From Elysia marginata (lineage: Eukaryota; Mollusca; Gastropoda; Plakobranchidae): a DNA stretch of 38,397 bases. The notes under the pieces were generated by a model. The model saw nothing but the letters and a program-made list of their open reading frames with translations. It ran no database searches and was not told the origin of the DNA. Positions 11,239-20,599 of this stretch are shown piece after piece. The translations under genes and the position numbers were made by a program. The stretch spans positions 138,991-177,387 of the forward strand of contig BMAT01009152.1 of assembly GCA_019649035.1 (NCBI GenBank), given 5' to 3'. The stretch's first letter is position 1. The number at the start of each line of letters is the position of its first letter.

Positions 11239-11338
11239 ATCTAAGAAAAGGCTCCATAGGTTTCTCTGCCGGGCTTATTGATGATGATGACTTATTTAAA
11301 TGGGAGATTGTTATATGTGGGCCTCCGGATACTTTATA
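11239..11338 (+). CDS. UBE2G1: UBE2G1-like ubiquitin-conjugating enzyme, exon 2 (first visible)
   Basis: Encodes the N-terminal part of the E2 (UBC) fold: LRKGSIGFSAGLIDDDDLFK, then WEIVICGPPDTL. The exon starts after TTTCCAG, takes one base from the missing first exon, and ends with TA of a Tyr codon at a GTAAGT donor. FSAGL-DD-DL--WEV-I-GPPDT is characteristic of the UBE2G1 (E2 G1, Ubc7-like) group, where it forms the first beta strands of the catalytic domain. LRKGSIGFSAGL differs from the usual LNKNPVEGFSAGL and is one residue shorter. The assignment rests on the four exons read together (151 residues here; the human protein has 170). Confidence 0.88.
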
Positions 11339-11982
11339 GTAAGTTGCATATATATAGTAGGAATGTTTTAAAAAACTCACTGGTTACTTTCAGTTTTCCC
11401 GTCAAACAGAACTCCTTTGATATTTATTGAAACGCTCTCTGAAGTATACCAATAAGTCTATTACACATGTGAATAAAGTGTCTTTAAGGAGAAGCTTTTA
11501 TAATTTACAACTTCATATTTTTATCTCAATCAGTCCTAAACGTTTAAGACTTCTTTTTATATTTGACCATCATTTTAACATTTCTTACAGTTATACATTT
11601 ATAAAGCCAAATAAAATGATTGTTAATAACTAAGCTTTTTATTTCAAGATAAGTAAGCTTTCAATCTAATAAAGGGTAAAGCCCTGTATTTTGGATACAC
11701 AATTGTTTTTTATGCATTTTGTAATATAATTATATTTGATTTCTGTTTCAGCTTATAAGTAGAATCTATCATATGTCAAAATTATGTAAACATTGTAGTG
11801 AAATGATTTTTTTCAAAATGGATATTTACTTTTCATCATGCATGTAATTTGTTTTTCAGTGCTTTTTTCACTGTAAAAGCATTTTCAGCAAATAGTAGCT
11901 TTTGATTTTTCCTTTTGGCCATTAGTTTTAAGCTCTTTAAGCAGATTTATTAAAAATTTTGGCTACTGTACTTGGTTTACAG
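11339..11982 (+). other. Intron between E2 exons 2 and 3
   Basis: A 644-bp AT-rich intron with a GTAAGT donor and a TTGGTTTACAG acceptor. No inserted element is visible. Confidence 0.8.
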
Positions 11983-12080
11983 CGAAGGCGGAATGTTCAA
12001 AGCCCATCTCCTTTTTCCAAAAGAGTATCCAACAAGACCTCCCAAGATGAAGTTTGTCTCAGACATGTGGCATCCCAACA
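11983..12080 (+). CDS. UBE2G1: UBE2G1-like ubiquitin-conjugating enzyme, exon 3
   Basis: Completes the split Tyr codon and reads [20 protein letters not shown], then [12 protein letters not shown], so it carries the E2 beta-strand and P-x-x-P-P region and the HPN motif that lies just before the active-site cysteine. The HPN asparagine supports the isopeptide-forming oxyanion in E2 enzymes and is intact. The exon ends with one base (A) of an Ile codon at a GTGAGT donor. No stop, frameshift or odd codon use is seen. Confidence 0.92.
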
Positions 12081-13300
12081 GTGAGTTTTTAACATATTCT
12101 TGTCAAAGCTTCTGATATTATCTTTTCAGCATGCAATGATCTCATTTATGAAAATAGTGCAAAATGAGAAAATCACTCAGTAATACCTTAATAAGGTAGG
12201 CTTTTCGCGCGCTTACAACTTATGAAAAGTTTCACATATATTTTTGGACATACATTGTATCAAGTCCAGTTTGTAGCAACAAGACTGGAGCCTTTTCATA
12301 AATTATTATAAAGAAATATTCTCAAAATTCTAAGAATTGATTAAGGGTTAATGTGAATTTTGCCATGGAGCCATTTCATACATACTGAGCAAGGGTGCCA
12401 GTTTTCCGGGCTGTCCTGGAATTCCGGGTTTTACCAATCTTTCTGCCAAGATTTCCGGGAAATTTCCGTCCGTGAATAATTTTTTTTGTGCTGATCGGTT
12501 CTCGAGATCAGAAAAAAAATATGGGCTAATCAAGGCCTAAGTTGCCAAGATGACAATATTATATGCCATAAGCCTAAGCTTAAGGTGTAAACAATTTTTT
12601 TTCCGCTCAACAATAATAGTCTGACCCAAGTCGCTCACACTCACAAAAGTAAGGGTTGCTAGGAAAGAAAACAAGCAGCATTTCTACAGAAATCGGCAGA
12701 GCTATGATGTAGGACAATTAGTCGCAGGCGCGCACACAGTAAAAATCCGCAAGCGTTGTTTCTGGCATATGTTTCATTCATTCGGCGGCCTTGATGATCT
12801 CAATTCCAGTCAGCTAAGCTTGAAGTTCACGTTTCCAGATAATAGTCTGTATCTACTACCACACGTTATGACAGTTAGTTTGTACGCTTGCCACCTTTCG
12901 CTCTTTAAAGTTCATTCAAGACACGCACACTGACAAATACATCTACATGTAGCATACTTTAATAGATCAAAAAGACCAATGGCGCGAGGACCATGCCAGC
13001 CTGTTTTCCAAGAAAAAAAATCAGGAAACTGAAACAAAACTTCATACATGGTTTTAGTCTCAAAACTTTGTTTACGTGCTATTTCCCTTCCACTCTGCTA
13101 TGCCCTTTATATTCTTTCGTCACCAGTGATCGCTCTCATATGTCCTTTTCAAATTTATATCCTCACTTGTTCAATCCCCTCTTTCTCTCTCTCCTCCGAA
13201 AATGGCAAAATTCCCTTTCCTTGGATGCTCCTCTCTATCTCGGACCTTTTGTTTTTCTCTTCCCTCTGCGTACCTCTGGGTCCTGAGACTTCTAGATCTA

Positions 13301-13302
<2 letters not shown>

Positions 13303-13363
<61 letters not shown>
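13303..13363 (+). repeat. (TC)n microsatellite
   Basis: About 30 uninterrupted TC units inside the hAT-like element. It generates spurious Leu-Ser and Arg-Glu frames. Confidence 0.95.
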
Positions 13364-13364
<1 letters not shown>

Positions 13365-13380
13365 ACTTTGATCTTTTTTT

Positions 13381-13750
13381 TAGGTGCCTGATACCTCTCT
13401 GTCCCTCTCCTGTACGCATTTCTGGATAGGCCTTTCTATAAACCTAAAACTAGACCTCTGGTACTCTTTTTCTCCCTCCTTCTCTCTCTCTCAAAGTTTG
13501 TTTTCTTTAAGGATCCTGATACCCCTCTGTCTTTGACTCTCTGTCTGTCCCTTTCCTGTACGCATCTCTGGGTAGGCCTTTTCACGAACCTTAAGTTAGA
13601 CCCCCCTCCCTCTCTCTCTGTGTCTCCCCCCTCTCTATTCTCTTCCCCTCTCTCTCTTAAACCTCGTTTTCATTCATGTACTGAAACCTCTAACCTCTGT
13701 GTCTTTGACTTTCTGTCTATCCCTCTCTTGTGCCCATCTAGTGGCTGAGG
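13381..13750 (+). repeat. Diverged tandem units of about 125-165 bp
   Basis: Units beginning CTGATACC or CTGAAACC recur near 13387, 13513 and 13680. Shared internal words are CCTGTACGCAT near 13409 and 13556, GTCTTTGACT near 13529 and 13701, and a related CCCATCTAGTGG near 13735. A partial earlier unit may begin near 13265. They make up the CT-rich interior of the hAT-like element. Confidence 0.6.
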
Positions 13751-15485
13751 CCTCGCCCCTCAATCCCAACATTTCAGCTGAGTACACCCTGACCCAATCC
13801 CAGTCCTGAGAATCTGATCCAAGCTCTTTGGAGCTCTATTATCAGTTTCATTAAGGAGGCCTAGTCTTGAAGTTTGTGGAAAACTGTCAAAGGTGACAAT
13901 GGGTAGAAGAAATTTATGACATCCAGCTTCATGAGAGAATTTGAAGTTCACCCCAATCAATTCATTTTTCAAGAGGGTCTCATGAGTGTTCTTCCCATCA
14001 TTGTAGATAAGGATTGACAGGGATGCCATTTTTCAGTTATTTTCCATTTTTTAGCCTGAGAAACTGAATGAACACCAATTTGAACAAGATTGATCCCTTG
14101 AACAATGATAAGAACGCCCTATTGACACATTTCATATTATGTTGATGAACTTGACAATCAAGGACAGGATTTTCAGTTACATGTAGTTTTTAATATAGAA
14201 GATTTGAGCGGCACCAATGGGTTTAGAATGGTATTCACTGCTTAATCCCAAGCATGTAGTATAAGAGGCAACTAAATGGGTGCACACTTTTACAGCATGA
14301 TTAAACTTCAAAGGTAAGAATTGAGTTTACAGAATTTATGGTGGTTCTTTTTCAGGGCTGGGGAAATTTTTTGCTGGCACCCTTGATACTCAGCAAAAAG
14401 CTTTTAAAGCAATTGAAAGGACTACAAGTCTTTTTTTTTCATTAAACTAAGGATTTAGTTTAACAAGTGCTTTATCATTTTTTTTTACATCAATATGTTT
14501 TCCAGATATGAATAAAGAAAATGCCCAACTTTCAATGCTAGCAGCCAACTCTCTTATTACTCACTAGATCTTATTTATAACCGAGATCTAGCTGTTGTGG
14601 AATAACACAAAATTACTTATGCGCTCTCCTCTCTTGCCATCCATACCACCACCATATTAGTCTCCTTACCTTTTCATCTCCATCCCCATGATAGTTGTAC
14701 TGTAGAAAGTGGTTTGCCCAGTTGCTTCTTGTAAAGTGTGTATAATTAAGAAAATGACCCCTCTTTTTGCAGGCATCTTTTTGCTTCAGGGGCCAATTTT
14801 ACAAACAGCTTGCTAGGGTCGATATGCACTTCTAAAATATTGTGAAAAATTGCACCAACATGTTTTCTAAAATTGCTCTAAATTTTTAATTAAAATGCAT
14901 TAGAAGAAATATATAAGGTGTATAAAAATGTCAATTATGCCAAAGTAGAATTTTGGTAGACGTCAAAAAAGAAAAAAAGAAGTTGTTTTTTTATCATTCC
15001 CTCACTTAGGAACTCTTTAATGACCCCCATTATGTGCCATAAGCAGCTTCTAACTTGTCTTGGAAGCCTTTCTATGTGGCTCTGAGTGTTTTTCTTATCA
15101 TTTGGTGTATTTATGGATCAGGGTCATAATTATTTAGACTGTTTAGCCTTTGGCAGCAAAAGTTGATGTGTATAGCCTTGGTTACCAAATGAAGATAATG
15201 TTTACCGTGTGAATTTTACTGGTGTACCCATGGAAAACCTCTAATCTCTTGCAAAGGTTTCATTTTATCTTAATTTCTTTTTGTAGATAGAGGAATAAGT
15301 GAAGCATTAGAAAATCGATACTTTGACAAAAACTCAAATTGAGGATGTTTTTGCCTATACCAGGGAGAGGGGGGAAAAGGGGTAGTCTTAGTTCCACCTT
15401 CAGGATATTGATGCTCAATTTTTTAAACATTCGTAAGCAACTCACTGGATGAAAAACATTTTGTTTTTATAATTCACCTCTACAG

Positions 15486-15664
15486 TTGACCAGGATGGCA
15501 ATGTGTGCATATCAATTCTACATGAGCCAGGAGATGACACATACGGTTATGAGAAGGCTGAGGAGCGTTGGCTGCCCGTACATACAGTGGAGACCATCTG
15601 TATCAGCGTCATCTCCATGCTAGCAGATGCTAACGACGAATCTCCTGCTAACGTAGACGCTGCT
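15486..15664 (+). CDS. UBE2G1: UBE2G1-like ubiquitin-conjugating enzyme, exon 4 with active-site Cys
   Basis: This exon decides the family. It reads [20 protein letters not shown], then [15 protein letters not shown] and [20 protein letters not shown]. The active-site cysteine that forms the ubiquitin thioester is the TGC at 15506-15508. The acidic insertion after ILHEPG followed by [15 protein letters not shown] is the extended active-site loop that sets the G1/G2/R1 (Ubc7, Cdc34) E2 class apart from shorter E2s. The exon finishes an Ile codon from exon 3 and ends in phase 0 at a GTGAGT donor. In animals UBE2G1 builds mainly Lys48-linked chains in the cytosol; that role is inferred by family. 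Confidence 0.95.
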
Positions 15665-16547
15665 GTGAGTGACAAAATGTGTCCGTACAAGTTCAAATTT
15701 TCATGTGTCCGATGTTGAAAATGCTATTTTGAATTAACCCCTTTAAAGTATAAATTTTTTTATTATCTAGATTTTGAATAAACTAAAGTTCTAATATTTT
15801 TCTGCAAAATATTAATAATTTTATGAAAATTTTTGAGATTTGGAAGGGCAGAAAATGGTTGTTTTCCTTTCCCATATGTTGCTATTTGTATAAAAATCGT
15901 ATGTTGTGTACCATTTTTGGGCCAGACATTTAAATACCGGTAGTAAAAAAAGAGGGCCCACTCCCTCGATACGTTGTCAAGGTCGATAAATACAGTGAAC
16001 CTTGGATATATAGTAGGGCCTTGCATTATAGCCCGAGGTCTCGTTGAATACAAAGTCTTTTTAAAATGATTTTAAGGCGCACTGTAACTAAGCTCTACTG
16101 TAGAGGAAAACAAGAGATATATCCCTTCCTTAATGTCTCTCTCTATCTCTCTCTCATAGTTTTAATTTTTGTTTAATTTAAGCACATGAAAAGAAGTCAA
16201 TAGTGGACTGTTTCTTGGAACTCTCAGCCATGTGTTGGATTGTGTACTTCAGGCTATGCTATATTTGCGACCAATGTCCCCCTTGCTTTTATTTCCTAAT
16301 TCATAATCTGAAGTTCAGTCACAAACTAACAGTAACAGCTTAAATAGAAGGCATCTAGTGTTCTCCCATAAAAACTAATAGTGTTGTGAATGGTGAAGTT
16401 TTAGATTTGCAACTAAACTATTAATATGCCATTGGCGATTGTGATCTAGCTGAAGTCACAATGACAAATAATACTTTTGCACACTCAGTTTTACTTAGCA
16501 CTGCCAATACAGGTGTGTATTAAAACTACGTCACTAAAAGTTTGCAG

Positions 16548-16927
16548 AATAAATAATGGAGGCAGCCACTGCGCAATCAAATGAGTGAAATATTTTAAAG
16601 GTTCTCTGTGTTTGTTGTTTATGGCTAAGTGTTGGTGTGTTTCCGGATTTAAATGGTTGCCTTTGGTGCGATTTGGATCTTCCCGTTCAAGTAAGCAAGT
16701 CGCTTAGAGAGGCTAGGCAATGACCTTTGCCATGAAACTCCTTTTTTAAGGAGCGTAGTGGCGACATGGTTTAAGCTATGTTTCTCTCAGTGGCAAGGCG
16801 GTGGGTGCCGAAGCATCCATAAGTCGAAGGTTCGAATCATACTAAGGGCAGACATTTCGGGCATTTCCACTAAAAAGCCTACTTCTCTCCACTGCTAATT
16901 TCATACCTTTAAAATATTTCACTCATT
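16548..16927 (+). mobile_element. 380-bp insertion with tRNA-like promoter boxes
   Basis: Flanked by a perfect 13-bp direct repeat TAAAAGTTTGCAG (16535-16547 and 16928-16940), as a target duplication would look. It carries an A-box-like TGGCAAGGCGGTG (16791-16803) and a B box GGTTCGAATC (16829-16838). A perfect 24-bp inverted repeat spans 16579-16602 and 16905-16928. The direct repeats and boxes favour a SINE; the inverted repeat is unusual for one. It could alternatively be a MITE with an old tRNA fragment. Confidence 0.6.
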
Positions 16928-17041
16928 TAAAAGTTTGCAGGCCAGACGTAGGCCTAATCTAAAGTAATCTCAGGCGCCAGCTTTGTTAACTACTAAAGCC
17001 CTCGGTACTCCCCTTCCCTTCACCAGCTTTCAGCCGGTTCA

Positions 17042-17151
17042 NNNNNNNNNNNNNNNNNNNNNNNNNNNNNNNNNNNNNNNNNNNNNNNNNNNNNNNNNNN
17101 NNNNNNNNNNNNNNNNNNNNNNNNNNNNNNNNNNNNNNNNNNNNNNNNNNN
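17042..17151. other. Assembly gap (110 N)
   Basis: A run of N. Frames reported across it are artefacts. The true length of the enclosing transposon is therefore uncertain. Confidence 1.
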
Positions 17152-17685
17152 GTCTTGCGTTTCGTCCGTCACTGGGCCTACCTTGGTCGAGGTGTAATTT
17201 TGTAGGCTCGCCACTGGCCCTACCCCGCTCCCATTTACAGCTGAGGCACACACACAAACACAGGCACCAGACGTACTGGTACAAGTGCTAACATACTGTC
17301 CAAGCATCGCAACATGGACACAGGCCTAGAATAAACTTGCTAGTTTTGAAACACATGAATTGTATCAGAGACTCGACAGTTTGATGTAAATTTACGAGTG
17401 TATTGAAGCCAAGGAATGAGCTTTTTTTCCTCGTTGAACCCGAGGTTGGCAAAACTTAGTACCCATTGAATCCAATGTTTTTTAATAGAGCCAAATAGAA
17501 AAATAAAACAGGACTTCATGTGTCCCTCGTTGAGCCTGAGGTCTTGTTGGGTCCGAGCTTGTTAAATTCGAAGTTCAATGAAGTATATAATTTCCTTCTT
17601 TGGTTTGTTTTGGGTTACTTTAAAGAGGCTTCAACTAACTTTCTATATTTTCCCTCAAAGTTCATTGGATCCAAGGTCTACTGTA

Positions 17686-17825
17686 CTACTCCTACTAACT
17701 ACTACAACTACCACTACTACCACCACTACCACCACCCTACTGCTACTACTGTACTACCACCACCACCACCCTACTGCCACTACTACTACTGCTGCTGCTG
17801 CTGCTGCTACTACAAATACCAGTAG
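17686..17825 (-). repeat. (GTA/GTG/GCA)n array of repeat R1, copy B
   Basis: On the + strand it reads TAC, CAC and TGC units, the complement of the array in copy A but shorter. It begins right at the TA flank of the pogo/Tigger-like element. Confidence 0.85.
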
Positions 17826-18010
17826 TGCAAGCACATGTGTTCATAAAGAGAAATTGAAAGTGAACAATGCTGAACACCAGTGAACCCAAAAGAATCGACA
17901 CAACAGCATTGGTGATAAACCAGATTTCTATAAGGCCTAGCCTAACCTACATTTACACACTGTGGATGCACCATGCATGATGCCATTGAATTGACTTCTG
18001 TAACCTACTT

Positions 18011-19561
18011 GCATAGATCCGCTGTGGTGCCGCTATAGTTGAGCACTACTGTATATACATGTGTATAGCACTGTACTGTTTTTCGAACATGAAGTAAGGG
18101 GTGGGGTAACACTTTTTTCTAACATACATAATTCAGGCAAGTGTAAAAAAGGTTTAATGAGGCTTTGTTAGATATTTAATGTCAGGTAAGAGCTGGTTAA
18201 TGAACAAAAAAATTTTTTTGATCGTCTGTACCATTTTTGGTACACATCGTATCGGAAATGTTAAAAAAAACCAGCAGTGTCTTGGAATGTGACAATTGTG
18301 ACATATGGATTCATTTGGACTGAAAGCAAGACAAATGTCTTGAGACTAGTCACAGTAGTTTGAGTGAGATTATAATTTTCACCCTCATATACTTTTCTGT
18401 TTGGGACTAGATATTTTTCTAAGCTGCCAAAAGTTTGTTGATTCAAAAATGTAGAAGAAAAAAAAAGGATGGAAGAAAGCTTTTTAATGGCGTGTTAAAA
18501 AATGTAGAAAGAAAAATTAGGAAAAAAAAAGCTTTTTAATGGCAGTTTTTTTTTTTTAAAAAAAAGAAAGAATATCCAACCTCAGATTCATTCACCCTGA
18601 GTGCAAGAGAAATATTACTAGACTTTCAAAAGGCAGTTTTCATAAAAATTTCTTTGCAGGCAGACTGTGCAATACATGGACCAAAATAGGAAACATAGAC
18701 CTAACAATTGGTTTCCACTAGATTTGCCCAACTCTGTTCTCCTCAATCTCTTGAAATCTCTTTATTTAGCACTGTAAGTGTCTATCATCTATGCGTTTCA
18801 ATGGTTGACTTATTTAACTGAACTAAAAAATATTATATTATTAACAGTTTTGATAACAAGCACCTGCCTTTCAAGTTTTTAAATTGATAATTGTAATAGT
18901 CTTTATTTTTTTTTTAATCCCATATTGCTTAATAGGGAATGAGATTAGAGGTAAAGCAAGTGTAGCGTCCCTTTTCTAGAAGACAACACCCCAAAATACT
19001 ATAGTGGCTATTGTAATCTAGACTTAGATTTTAGTGTCTTATTTTGGTAAATTTCTTACTTTTATAAACGATTTCACATCTAGAACTAAAAAACTATAGA
19101 GCCATATAAAAAGCGTATTTTCAAAATAAACCTGTCGCATAAATTTTAAAAGATTGCATTCAAAAGACAGCAAGTAACCCCATTTTATTTTCACATAGTA
19201 TTGTCTTTAAAATATTTTCTAAAAAATACGCTAGAATAGAACGTAAATCGGCATGTGCGAGCCTTAATGATTAAATCTCACTTGGAGTGACATCAAGAAA
19301 GTTCCGCTACTCTTGTTGAAATCTCATTCCCTATATGTTTTAACCCATAGTTTAGATTATGGCCACCATTTTGTTTCTACTAATTCTAGGGTTTATAGTG
19401 TTGTCAACAAACCACTCCTTCCTAAGCATTTGAGTTGTGAAGATGCGAAAAAGGTTAAGCAGATAAGCTTTTTCTTTCTCTTTTTTTTTTTTTCAAATCA
19501 TGCCTTTTACCATTATGGATGTTTTTACTATAAAAAATCAATTCTTTTCCTTTTGTTCCAG
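18011..19561 (+). other. Rest of E2 intron 4
   Basis: AT-rich intron sequence with a short tandem duplication (copies at about 18450-18497 and 18503-18545, both containing AGCTTTTTAATGGC). It ends in a T-rich tract and TTTTGTTCCAG. No missed exon is needed, because exons 4 and 5 join in phase 0. Confidence 0.7.
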
Positions 19562-19639
19562 AAAATGTTACGAGAGAATTTTGAAGAGTTTAAAAAGAAA
19601 GTAACAAGGACTGTCCGGAGAAGTGTTGAAAACTTATGA
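19562..19639 (+). CDS. UBE2G1: UBE2G1-like ubiquitin-conjugating enzyme, last exon
   Basis: Starts in phase 0 after TTTTGTTCCAG, directly after ...NVDAA of exon 4, and ends at TGA (19637-19639). It encodes KMLRENFEEFKKKVTRTVRR followed by SVENL, the C-terminal helix after the UBC core. Relatives usually have KEWRED-NGEFKRKVARCVRKSQE here. The pattern of basic residues and EFKKKV fits, but the first residues differ: the conserved Trp is Leu and one residue is missing. This may be ordinary divergence, or an alternative last exon or paralogue. Confidence 0.85.
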   Translation, partial: KMLRENFEEFKKKVTRTVRRSVENL

Positions 19640-19784
19640 TGCCCTTCTCTATTCTTTCTATATACTGTGTATTTGTTCATTGATGTGAGTATGGCTTAGC
19701 TAAAAGAGGACAAAAAAGACATAGATTTCAATCTATTATATTTGGCTGGTGCTACTAAAAACAAGTTTAAACAATTAAAAAAAA

Positions 19785-20245
19785 GATAAGATCACATCTC
19801 ACTTCTCCTTAAAGGACCTGCATTGGTTGCCAATTACATGTGTCACAAAATTGCATGCCTTTCAGTGCCATCGATAATGATTAGCAATTTCCCAACTATT
19901 TGAAAGGTTCAACCCCACCCTTTGTCCCTACACAAAATTTAAGATCCTTAATTTTAATTTGAAAACTCGCCTCTTTTTCCTGACTTTTGAAAATTAATTT
20001 ATTAAAGTGAATTATAGATACACTATATGATAATGACTATATATTTATATACCTTTAATGACTGATTTATATTTAGCCTGTAACTTTATGTACGATTTTA
20101 TCTTTATAGTTAACTGCTTTTAAATAAGTGATATACCTGTAAACTTTTTAGTTCGTAGATCTAGGTTTGTGAAGATTTTATGTAAAGTGCTTTGAGCTCC
20201 AAATGAGATAAGGCACTATAAAAAAACAACTTATTTAATTATTAT
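19785..20245 (+). mobile_element. 3' end of a CR1/L2-type LINE
   Basis: The frame LKDLHWLPITCVTKLHAF near 19811-19864 matches the xxLHWLPVxxRIxYKI block near the end of such reverse transcriptases. Later LNFNLKTRLFFLTFEN (about 19950-19997) matches their C-terminal NLKTHLF motif, followed by a stop. The tail TGTAAAGTGCTTTGAGCTCC (near 20182) and AAGGCACTATA are typical of the 3' end of these LINEs. Same orientation as the E2 gene; 5' truncated and broken. Confidence 0.75.
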
Positions 20246-20312
20246 TTTGGTTTCCTCAGCTGCGGTACGTAACTTTGGAGGATCAATAAACACCTACAAT
20301 CACACCCAATTG

Positions 20313-20343
20313 GCAGCAGCAGCAGCAGCAACAACAACAACAA
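20313..20343 (+). repeat. (CAG)n(CAA)n microsatellite
   Basis: Short run of CAG/GCA units passing into CAA units, just after the first AATAAA. Confidence 0.9.
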
Positions 20344-20599
20344 GAGTAAACGATAGTTACTTTTTCTCTTTAATAGAAATTCTTACTCTAAGTTTTATTT
20401 TATCTTAGATGCTAAATCTTTGGTTAGAAGCAAATTATCTCATAGGCATTACATTATGGATAGAAGTATATCCTTTGCCCACCTACATTTTATAAATTTT
20501 TTGCAGAGTGTTTCATAGTACCTATTCTCCTGGTTGTTTTATGAAGGCAGAATAAAAATGTATGCTTTGTCAAAAAAATAATAGACTTAAAAATTTTGG

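Larger units (their letters stand above)
12390..14385. mobile_element. Non-autonomous hAT-like DNA transposon
   Basis: The ends are perfect 12-bp inverted repeats, CAAGGGTGCCAG at 12390-12401 and its complement at 14374-14385. They are flanked by ATACTGAG (12382-12389) and ATACTCAG (14386-14393), an 8-bp duplication with one mismatch. TIRs resembling CAGGGGTGCC and 8-bp target duplications are typical of the hAT superfamily. Weaker similarity continues inward. The 2.0-kb interior has no transposase frame; it holds a (TC)n tract and diverged tandem units. It sits within an intron of the E2 gene. Confidence 0.8.
12081..15485 (+). other. Intron between E2 exons 3 and 4
   Basis: A 3.4-kb intron, mostly accounted for by the hAT-like element at 12390-14385. 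The remaining 14394-15485 is AT-rich and non-coding, ending in TTCACCTCTACAG. I see no exon in it. Confidence 0.8.
15993..17683. mobile_element. pogo/Tigger-like (Tc1/mariner superfamily) non-autonomous element
   Basis: The left end is CAGTGAACCTTGGAT at 15993-16007. The right end, read as reverse complement from 17683, is CAGTAGACCTTGGAT; 13 of 15 positions match. TA lies directly outside both ends (15991-15992, 17684-17685), as expected for a TA target duplication. Subterminal copies of a TCGTTGAAYCCGAGGT-like word occur on both sides (near 16030, 17430 and 17527). No transposase frame is visible, although 110 bases are unknown. A separate element (16548-16927) is nested in it. Confidence 0.65.
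15845..18010 (-). repeat. Dispersed repeat R1, copy B, interrupted
   Basis: An inverted copy of the 3001-4335 repeat. 18010-17826 matches 3001-3230, 17825-17686 is the complementary (TAC/CAC)n array, and 15960-15845 matches 4230-4335. The two halves are pushed apart by the pogo/Tigger-like element at 15993-17683, which sits at the edge of the trinucleotide array. Both copies keep the same arm order. Confidence 0.68.

Noticed and set aside
13171-13419. Frames rich in Arg-Glu or Leu-Ser
   Set aside because: Translation of the (TC)n/(GA)n microsatellite inside the hAT-like element.
16777-16850. tRNA gene
   Set aside because: A and B boxes are present, but acceptor and anticodon stems do not pair convincingly; it fits a SINE head inside a mobile insertion better.
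16983-17307. Frames crossing the N run
   Set aside because: They span an assembly gap, so continuity is artificial.
17578-17883. Poly-Thr frame
   Set aside because: Translation of the trinucleotide array in repeat R1 copy B; no gene evidence.
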